From an uncultured Eubacteriales bacterium (GTDB lineage: Bacteria > Bacillota > Clostridia > Oscillospirales > Acutalibacteraceae): a stretch of DNA of 11,181 bases. The stretch lies in NCBI GenBank assembly GCA_934667845.1, contig CAKUMQ010000074.1, positions 1-11,181 on the forward strand, given 5' to 3'. This document shows, one piece after another, positions 6,954 to 11,181 of the stretch (position 1 is its first letter; each line of letters starts with the position of its first letter). The notes under the pieces were generated by a model. That model had not been told where the DNA came from and searched no databases. It saw only the letters and a program-made list of their open reading frames with translations. A program made the translations under genes and the position numbers.

Positions 6954-8119
6954 GGGGTTCCTCCCGTGAAGCCCTGCAGACGGTAATAGCCGACGACCAG
7001 CTCAACGACGCGGTCGTAGCTCAGCACACCGTCCTCGTCCCCCTGTGAGGCGATAAAGCCGTTGTTGATGTCGGTGGACACCTGCTGCACCTCGCCCTCA
7101 AACTGCTTCCAATAGGCGCTGCGCTGGGCAAGGTCGCGGCCGACGTCCTCCGACAGGTGAGACCGCGCCTCCCGCCACATATCGGTGTCATAGCCGTAGA
7201 GGGCGTTTGCGCAGTAGACATAGGCGTGCAGATAGCCCGAATAGCGGTAGTCCGCCGAGTCGGACACCGAGCAGGACAAAAATGCATAGAAATTGCACTC
7301 ATCCTCCCGCGCAAAGCCGCGGGAATGCGCCAGCTCATGTGCCGCCGTGGCGGGAATGTCGCAGGGCGGCTGATCTATGTTGACGTTCGATTCGCCGAGC
7401 ATCGGGAAATACATCCCCGCTATGCCGGTGTATGACCACCAGTGCGACAGCTTGACCGGCTTTGTGCGGTAGGCGGCGCCCCAGAGAAACGGATAGGTCT
7501 TCTGCAGCTTGCGGTAGCCGTCCGCCGCATCCGCCAGCGTCTCCGGCACCGAGCGGGACAGCACCATATGTCCGTCAGCGTCCTGCGCGACCTCCGCCCG
7601 CGCGGCGGATGCCTTTTCCGCGAGATCGGTCACGACGGCCTGCAGATATTCCGGCGTGCATACGGCGGTGTCCATCCCCATCAGCTGCGCGGTCGTGTAG
7701 CGGTAGAAATTGCAGCCGTGGGTCAGCATGTACAAAAGCGCCGTGCAGGACAGCGCCCAGCCCACCCCGCGCAGCAGGCGCAAAAGCAGCTGCCCGCGGC
7801 GGCTGCTGCGCCGCAGGGCATGGACCGCTGCCGCGATCAGCACCGCGGCGGCGGGAACGGCGAGCGTGACGCACAGCTCAGTCAGCGAAAAGGGCAGAAG
7901 CCCCGTCAGAACGGACAGCACGGTGTTGCACACCCGGAACAGTCCGCGGGCGCAGAGCCATTCCGCGACAGAGGGATGGGACGGCAGCCACAGCAGGAAA
8001 AACAGCGCCAAAAGCCCCGGCAGCAGCCAGAGCGTGTGCCGCGCGATACGCCGGAAAAGGCGTTTCTTCGGGGTCGGCGCAGCGGCGCTCTGCCGCTCGC
8101 GCTCAGCCAGCTCCGGCAT
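6950..8119 (-). CDS. DUF3810-family membrane protein with an HExxH metallopeptidase-like motif
   Basis: This 389-residue protein has a hydrophobic N-terminal third with about four membrane segments (near 29-46, 63-75, 82-102 and 117-134). A soluble C-terminal domain follows. That domain contains TAAHELAHSRGFAREDECNF (258-277): HELAH at 261-265 is a zinc-binding HExxH and Glu272 or Glu274 could be the third ligand, as in gluzincin peptidases. This matches my recollection of DUF3810. The activity and substrate are unknown. The frame is open to 8245, but that part lies inside luxS. The ATG at 8119 is preferred because it forms TAATG with the luxS stop and has AAGGAG about 8 nt upstream. Its position between luxS and the rRNA methyltransferase gene is not explained by any known pathway. 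Confidence 0.84.
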   Translation of the reverse strand: MPELAERERQSAAAPTPKKRLFRRIARHTLWLLPGLLALFFLLWLPSHPSVAEWLCARGLFRVCNTVLSVLTGLLPFSLTELCVTLAVPAAAVLIAAAVHALRRSSRRGQLLLRLLRGVGWALSCTALLYMLTHGCNFYRYTTAQLMGMDTAVCTPEYLQAVVTDLAEKASAARAEVAQDADGHMVLSRSVPETLADAADGYRKLQKTYPFLWGAAYRTKPVKLSHWWSYTGIAGMYFPMLGESNVNIDQPPCDIPATAAHELAHSRGFAREDECNFYAFLSCSVSDSADYRYSGYLHAYVYCANALYGYDTDMWREARSHLSEDVGRDLAQRSAYWKQFEGEVQQVSTDINNGFIASQGDEDGVLSYDRVVELVVGYYRLQGFTGGTP

Positions 8120-8598
8120 TATGTCCGCTCCTTTCCGTGCGCCGCATAGTCCGTATCCGCCGCTGTCCAGCCGGCAAGCACCGGCAGCATCTTTGCCGCA
8201 GCCGCCTTGGCGCCCGCCAGGTCGTGCTCGCGGAAGTTGCCGCATTCCGCCGGCGCGGTGCCGGGGATCGTGCCCTCAAACGCCGCGATAAACCCGAGCG
8301 TCTCCCGCACGAGTGCGATCACCTGTTCACAGCTGACGGAATCGCGCACCAACAGATAAAACCCCGTGCGGCAGCCCATCGGCCCGAAATAGACGATCTC
8401 GCTGCCAAAGCGGCTGTTGCGCACATAGGTCGCCGCGAGATGCTCGATCGTGTGCATCACGGGATTCGGCAGAAACGGCGGGGTGTTCGGGCGGATGAAC
8501 CGCAGGTCATAGGTCACAACGTCGCCGTCTTTGCGGGACACATACAGTCCCGGCAGCAGGCGGTCATGGTCAACGGTAAAGCTCGTGATGGTCTTCAT
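8119..8598 (-). CDS. luxS: S-ribosylhomocysteine lyase LuxS
   Basis: It cleaves S-ribosylhomocysteine to homocysteine and 4,5-dihydroxy-2,3-pentanedione, the precursor of autoinducer-2. It is part of the recycling of S-adenosylhomocysteine left by SAM-dependent methylation. At 159 residues it has full length. The metal site is complete: HTIEH (49-53, His49 and His53) and Cys119 in ECGNFREHDL (118-127). The catalytic Cys76 is in GCRTGFYL (75-82) and Glu52 is present. The N-terminal SFTVDH (6-11) also matches the family. The start overlaps the pseudouridine synthase stop as ATGA, with GGAGG 7 nt upstream. The usual partners (the nucleosidase mtn/pfs, metK, cysteine or methionine genes) are not adjacent; instead it sits among RNA-modification genes. 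Confidence 0.97.
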   Translation of the reverse strand: MKTITSFTVDHDRLLPGLYVSRKDGDVVTYDLRFIRPNTPPFLPNPVMHTIEHLAATYVRNSRFGSEIVYFGPMGCRTGFYLLVRDSVSCEQVIALVRETLGFIAAFEGTIPGTAPAECGNFREHDLAGAKAAAAKMLPVLAGWTAADTDYAAHGKERT

Positions 8599-9488
8599 AG
8601 ATATACCTCCGGTACAGTCAGATGTCGGGCGGCGCAGAGCGCGCGCATATCCTCGGCCAGCGGGGCGCGCAGATCGAGCGGCTCGCCGGTCAGCGGGTGG
8701 TCAAAGCGCATACGGGCGCAGTGGAGCGCCTGGCGGCTGATGTCGGCCGTGCTGCCGCCGTAGAGATCGTCCCCGGCGAGCGGACAGCCGAGCCACGCCA
8801 TATGTACCCGGATCTGGTGGGTGCGCCCCGTCTCCAGCCGCAGCCGCAGCAGCGTATACGTCCCGTCGGAGGACAGCGCCGTATAATGGGTCACGCTCGG
8901 CTTGCCGCCCTCGCCGACCTCGCGGGCGATAAAGCTGCCCTCCCGCAGGCGGATGGGCTGATCCACCGTCCCCCCGCCGGTCAGCGTGCCGCAGGCGACC
9001 GCCAGATATTCCTTTTCCGGCTTGCGGGTCAGCGCATACGCCACATGGGCGTTTTTTGCCGCCAGAAGCAGCCCGCTCGTGTTGCGGTCGAGCCGGTTGA
9101 CCGGCCGGAAGGAGCAGGTCACGCCCGCGGCGGCATAGTGGGCGACGGCGGCGTTCGCAAGCGTCGGCTCCGGACGCCCCGCGGACGGATGCACGGCGAG
9201 ATAGGGCGGCTTGTCGGCGACGAGCAGTGCGTCATCCTCATATACGACCGCGAGCGGCAGCGCCGCCGGTTCGATCCGCAGCGTGTCGGCGGGCAGGGTC
9301 AGCACCACCGTCTCGCCCGCGCGGACGGGGTCGATCGTGCGGCGCAGAACGCCGCCGACCGTGATCTGCCCGGGCGGATGGCGCAGCCGCACCACCATGC
9401 GCCAGGACAGCCCGCACCCCTGGCGCAGAAAATCCTGCAGGCGCCGCCCGTCCCATGCGGGCGGCACGGCAAATGTCAGCTCTCCCAA
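8595..9488 (-). CDS. RluA-family pseudouridine synthase, TTG start
   Basis: It isomerises uridine to pseudouridine in rRNA (RluD/RluC-like targets) or tRNA; the target cannot be assigned. Residues 13-65 resemble an S4-type RNA-binding domain. The catalytic block RPVNRLDRNTSGLLLAAK (128-145) holds Asp134, with Asn at positions where many relatives have His or Asp. Further family motifs are ADKPPYLAVHPSAG (91-104) and GRTHQIRVHMAWLGCPLAGD (221-240). The open frame continues upstream to 9716, but the extra residues are unlike the family and the promoter lies within them. The TTG at 9488 is preferred: it begins at the usual family N-terminus and has a perfect AAGGAGG 9 nt upstream. The length is then 297 residues, normal for the family. 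It is the first of four genes joined by stop/start overlaps. Confidence 0.92.
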   Translation of the reverse strand: MGELTFAVPPAWDGRRLQDFLRQGCGLSWRMVVRLRHPPGQITVGGVLRRTIDPVRAGETVVLTLPADTLRIEPAALPLAVVYEDDALLVADKPPYLAVHPSAGRPEPTLANAAVAHYAAAGVTCSFRPVNRLDRNTSGLLLAAKNAHVAYALTRKPEKEYLAVACGTLTGGGTVDQPIRLREGSFIAREVGEGGKPSVTHYTALSSDGTYTLLRLRLETGRTHQIRVHMAWLGCPLAGDDLYGGSTADISRQALHCARMRFDHPLTGEPLDLRAPLAEDMRALCAARHLTVPEVYL

Positions 9489-9497
9489 GCCTGCTCG

Positions 9498-9504
9498 CCT
9501 CCTT
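9498..9504 (-). promoter_or_regulatory. Ribosome binding site AAGGAGG supporting the TTG start
   Basis: The minus strand reads AAGGAGG, 9 nt upstream of the TTG at 9488. The predicted transcription start is near 9505, so the site sits at the very 5' end of a leader of only about 17 nt. Confidence 0.75.
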
Positions 9505-9511
9505 TTTCCCC

Positions 9512-9540
9512 AGTATACCACATTCTTCGCCGCTTGCCTA
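9512..9540 (-). promoter_or_regulatory. Housekeeping sigma promoter for the pseudouridine synthase-luxS operon
   Basis: On the minus strand, TAGGCA (9535-9540, 4 of 6 matches) is followed by 17 bp and TATACT (9512-9517, 5 of 6), preceded by TGG, an extended -10. It is the only good promoter seen upstream of the four overlapping genes. Confidence 0.72.
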
Positions 9541-9647
9541 CGGGGAATTTTCACCGTCCGCCGATTTTTCCGCCGGGCGCGGTAGCAGGTACCCGGCTTT
9601 GTGCGAAACAGCCGGACGGATGCGGCGATTTTGGTGAAATTGCCCCG
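9541..9647. repeat. Nested imperfect inverted repeat between the divergent promoters
   Basis: Three pairs of arms nest around a centre near 9584-9594. The outer pair, 9541-9555 and 9633-9647, matches at 13 of 15 positions. The middle pair is CCGTCCG (9554-9560) with CGGACGG (9613-9619). The inner pair is GCCGGG (9572-9577) with CCCGGC (9592-9597). The stretch has no gene. It could be a cruciform-forming spacer, a decayed small mobile repeat, or chance in GC-rich DNA. Confidence 0.45.
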
Positions 9648-9671
9648 CAAGGTTACAGTTTTGTAACCTTG
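9648..9671. promoter_or_regulatory. Palindromic operator candidate 1
   Basis: This is a perfect palindrome with 10-bp arms, CAAGGTTACA and TGTAACCTTG, around GTTT. Its core is GTTACA-N4-TGTAAC. A 22-bp stretch of it (9650-9671) is repeated exactly at 9682-9703. The size and symmetry suit a dimeric helix-turn-helix regulator. It lies about 34 bp upstream of the plus-strand -35 box. Confidence 0.75.
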
Positions 9672-9681
9672 AAAAAGTTTT

Positions 9682-9701
9682 AGGTTACAGTTTTGTAACC
9701 T
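9682..9701. promoter_or_regulatory. Palindromic operator candidate 2
   Basis: This is the second copy of the palindrome, with 8-bp perfect arms AGGTTACA and TGTAACCT around GTTT. Its centre is 32 bp from that of copy 1, about three helical turns, so both copies face the same side of the DNA. It ends 3 bp before the -35 box at 9705, a position that fits activation by contact with RNA polymerase, although repression is also possible. Confidence 0.75.
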
Positions 9702-9704
9702 TGC

Positions 9705-9732
9705 TTGACTTTGCAAAAGAATCTGCTATACT
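9705..9732 (+). promoter_or_regulatory. Strong housekeeping sigma promoter for the envelope-protein genes
   Basis: TTGACT (9705-9710, 5 of 6) is followed by 16 bp and TATACT (9727-9732, 5 of 6), preceded by TGC, an extended -10. Transcription should start near 9739. The two palindromes lie immediately upstream. Confidence 0.82.
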
Positions 9733-9741
9733 GGCGGTGTA

Positions 9742-9779
9742 GGGGAAAGTAAAGCGGACTCAGTGGGAGCCGCTTTCCC
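9742..9779 (+). promoter_or_regulatory. Leader hairpin in the 5' untranslated region
   Basis: CCGCTTTCCC (9770-9779) can pair either with AAAGCGG (9751-9757) or, further upstream, with GGGAAAG (9743-9749) plus CGG across a 5-nt bulge. The hairpin would begin almost at the transcript 5' end and stop 11 nt before the AAAGGG ribosome binding site (9791-9796). It may stabilise the mRNA or modulate initiation. No T run follows, so it is not a terminator. Confidence 0.5.
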
Positions 9780-9804
9780 GCAGAAAAAAGAAAGGGTTTT
9801 TAGT

Positions 9805-10473
9805 ATGAAAAAACGTACACTATTGATCCTGGTCGCGGTATTCTGTCTGATCTGTACCGTCTGCGCGGTCGCGCTGCCCTCTCTGGCGCAGAAAAATGAG
9901 CAAGAGCCGGAAAACGCCGCCTCCGCCGACGACGGAGAGGCGGCGGGGATCCCGACATTTTTCGTGACCCGCCCGGCGGCGTCCGGGCAGCCGACTGCCG
10001 CGCCGGCATTTACGACAGCGGTCGCGAAAACGCAGATTGAAGCCTTCTTCCGCTATAAGACGCTTGCCGATTCCTCACTGCGCGCCGCGGTCATCGAGCT
10101 GGGGCTGACGACCGATGAGCGGCTGGAGCGGATTCGTCCGATCTGCGGGGATATGGACGTGTCGATCGGTGAGTATTATGCCGCCGTGAAAAAATATGTG
10201 ACGATTGATACGGATTATTTTTGCAAGGTGATGCTCGCCCCCGGCGACTGCAAGGATGAGATGCTGTTTGATAACCGAAAAGCCGTGCCGCAGAAGACCT
10301 GTACCGTTATCGGCGTGACCGAGATTGACCGCGCCCCCTACGGCGACACCGACCGCATTGACTACCGCGTCGTGACCGAGGACGACAAGGGTGCCGAGAC
10401 CGTTTACCGTGTGCGTTTCGTGCAGTATGCCGGGGAATATTGTCTGGCGGCCTGCGACAGCATGACAGCCTGA
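9805..10473 (+). CDS. Secreted or membrane-anchored protein of unknown function
   Basis: I do not recognise this 222-residue protein. It starts with a typical export signal: KKR, then a hydrophobic core (residues 5-24) and a possible signal peptidase site after Ala28 (PSLA). Without cleavage it would be a single N-terminal anchor. A flexible Ala/Glu/Pro-rich linker (about 30-72) is followed by a compact domain of about 150 residues. That domain has a helical first half (75-133) and strands in the second half (VTIDTDYFCKVML 132-144, RIDYRVVTED 184-193, ETVYRVRFVQYAGEYCLAAC 198-217). The mature part has six cysteines (114, 140, 149, 166, 213, 217), so disulfides are possible. The ATG at 9805 has AAAGGG 8 nt upstream. 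A GTG at 9763 is in frame but lies inside the leader hairpin and lacks a site. A lipoprotein gene follows 14 bp later. Confidence 0.8.
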   Translation: MKKRTLLILVAVFCLICTVCAVALPSLAQKNEQEPENAASADDGEAAGIPTFFVTRPAASGQPTAAPAFTTAVAKTQIEAFFRYKTLADSSLRAAVIELGLTTDERLERIRPICGDMDVSIGEYYAAVKKYVTIDTDYFCKVMLAPGDCKDEMLFDNRKAVPQKTCTVIGVTEIDRAPYGDTDRIDYRVVTEDDKGAETVYRVRFVQYAGEYCLAACDSMTA

Positions 10474-10487
10474 AAGGAGAGAGCACG

Positions 10488-11181
10488 ATGACCCTTCTTC
10501 GACGGATTTTTCCGTTTTGCCTCGCCCTCCTGCTGCTCTGCGCGGCAGGCTGTGACGGGCGCACAGCCGAATCGGCGCCGGATCGCTCCGACGCCGCATC
10601 CGAAGCGGAAAGCGGCGGACAGACGGAGACGGCGGCGCAGCGTGAACTGCGGCTCGGCGGCAATCAGCAGGTCGGCGGAAGGTTTCTGGATGTGGACGGG
10701 TATATCTACACCTCGTTTCACGTTCGCGACCCCAAAACCGATATCTTTACCGATGCCCTTACCCGCCGCCGATCGGACGGCAGCGATAAGCAGACGCTGT
10801 TCGACAGGGACGACCTCACTAGGATGAATATGGCGGACGGCAAGCTCTACGGCATCTCCGGCCGCGAGCTGTTCTGCATGGATCCGGACGGCGGCAATCG
10901 GACGGTGCTGCTCGGTGCCGCCTATGAGGGGTGTTTCCTTTTCGGATTGAGTATCACGGAGGATGCGGTGTTTGTTCTTGAATCCGATGATGACACGCAA
11001 AGACTGGTCAGATACACCCGGGAGCTTAAGGAACGGAAGGTGCTTTTGGAGGACTGCCGCGGTTTTCAGCGGGTCGGCGACCGTCTGTACTATTATGACG
11101 GGCTTATCGGCGACGACGAGGGGACGATCGGCAGTATCCGCACCGACGGCACCGATCGGCAGACGCTGGCTGAGGTTAAGG
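10488..11181 (+). CDS. Lipoprotein with DUF5050-like beta-propeller repeats, 3' end beyond the window
   Basis: The visible 231 residues begin with a lipoprotein signal peptide: RR, a hydrophobic core (7-18) and the lipobox AAGC with Cys22 as the lipid-modified residue. A Ser/Ala/Glu-rich linker (23-52) follows. The rest shows repeating units of a displayed strand and a DG turn: RRRSDGSDKQTLF (93-105), LFCMDPDGGNRTVLL (128-142) and IGSIRTDGTDRQTLAEV (214-230), with YIYTSF, KLYGIS and RLYYYDG strands between them. This resembles the DUF5050/TolB-like propeller lipoproteins common in Clostridia; the assignment is by pattern only. It would face outward on the membrane. The start has AAAGGAG 8 nt upstream, overlapping the stop of the previous gene, so the two are cotranscribed. 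No frame break is seen up to the edge. Confidence 0.85.
   Translation, partial: MTLLRRIFPFCLALLLLCAAGCDGRTAESAPDRSDAASEAESGGQTETAAQRELRLGGNQQVGGRFLDVDGYIYTSFHVRDPKTDIFTDALTRRRSDGSDKQTLFDRDDLTRMNMADGKLYGISGRELFCMDPDGGNRTVLLGAAYEGCFLFGLSITEDAVFVLESDDDTQRLVRYTRELKERKVLLEDCRGFQRVGDRLYYYDGLIGDDEGTIGSIRTDGTDRQTLAEVK

Noticed and set aside
8622..9683. A 353-codon plus-strand frame opposite the pseudouridine synthase gene
   Set aside because: It is antisense to a motif-complete enzyme gene and would run through the divergent promoter region. It has no sensible start signal.
10404..11000. A 198-codon minus-strand frame opposite the lipoprotein gene
   Set aside because: It overlaps the end of the 222-residue gene and the whole signal peptide of the lipoprotein, both with good ribosome binding sites. 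It lacks a promoter or recognisable domain.
1..11181. CRISPR array, insertion sequence, prophage or defence genes
   Set aside because: No regularly spaced direct repeats, transposase or integrase motifs, or terminal repeats with target duplications were seen. The genes are mainly housekeeping.

Overview
This 11.2 kb window looks like chromosomal DNA from a fairly GC-rich, low-mobility region of a Clostridia-type Firmicute, probably of the Oscillospiraceae/Ruminococcaceae group. The reasons are the strong AGGAGG-type ribosome binding sites, housekeeping promoters with TGn-extended -10 boxes, the DUF1934 (YwiB-like) gene directly upstream of argS as in Bacillus, and the overall protein style. 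The taxon is inferred from gene content and was not tested by any search. No tRNA, rRNA, insertion sequence, phage gene or CRISPR array was seen.

The window has three blocks. (1) Positions 1-6076, minus strand: a promoter at 6048-6076 drives murI (glutamate racemase), a DUF1934 gene, argS (arginyl-tRNA synthetase), a DEAD-box RNA helicase, rlmB (23S rRNA 2'-O-methyltransferase) and an unrecognised Ala/Pro-rich membrane protein that runs off the left edge. Gaps between genes are 49 bp or less, and one junction is a 4-bp overlap. (2) Positions 6132-9540, minus strand: a promoter at 9512-9540 drives an RluA-family pseudouridine synthase, luxS, a DUF3810 membrane protein with an HExxH motif, and an RlmA-type rRNA guanine methyltransferase. 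Every junction here is a stop/start overlap. (3) Positions 9541-11181, plus strand: a divergent control region holds two near-identical palindromes and a strong promoter, followed by a secreted or membrane-anchored protein of unknown function and a lipoprotein with beta-propeller-like repeats that runs off the right edge.

Blocks 1 and 2 are mostly translation and cell-wall housekeeping: tRNA charging, three rRNA modification enzymes, an RNA helicase, and D-glutamate for peptidoglycan. LuxS and the DUF3810 protein sit inside the second RNA-modification operon. Block 3 is different. It encodes two envelope proteins behind a promoter whose upstream edge carries a pair of GTTACA-N4-TGTAAC palindromes 32 bp apart centre to centre, the arrangement expected for cooperative binding of a dimeric regulator. 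This is the part of the window most likely to be undescribed biology.

The long open frames on the strand opposite blocks 1 and 2 (up to 855 codons) are by-products of the high-GC codon usage of the real genes and were not annotated.
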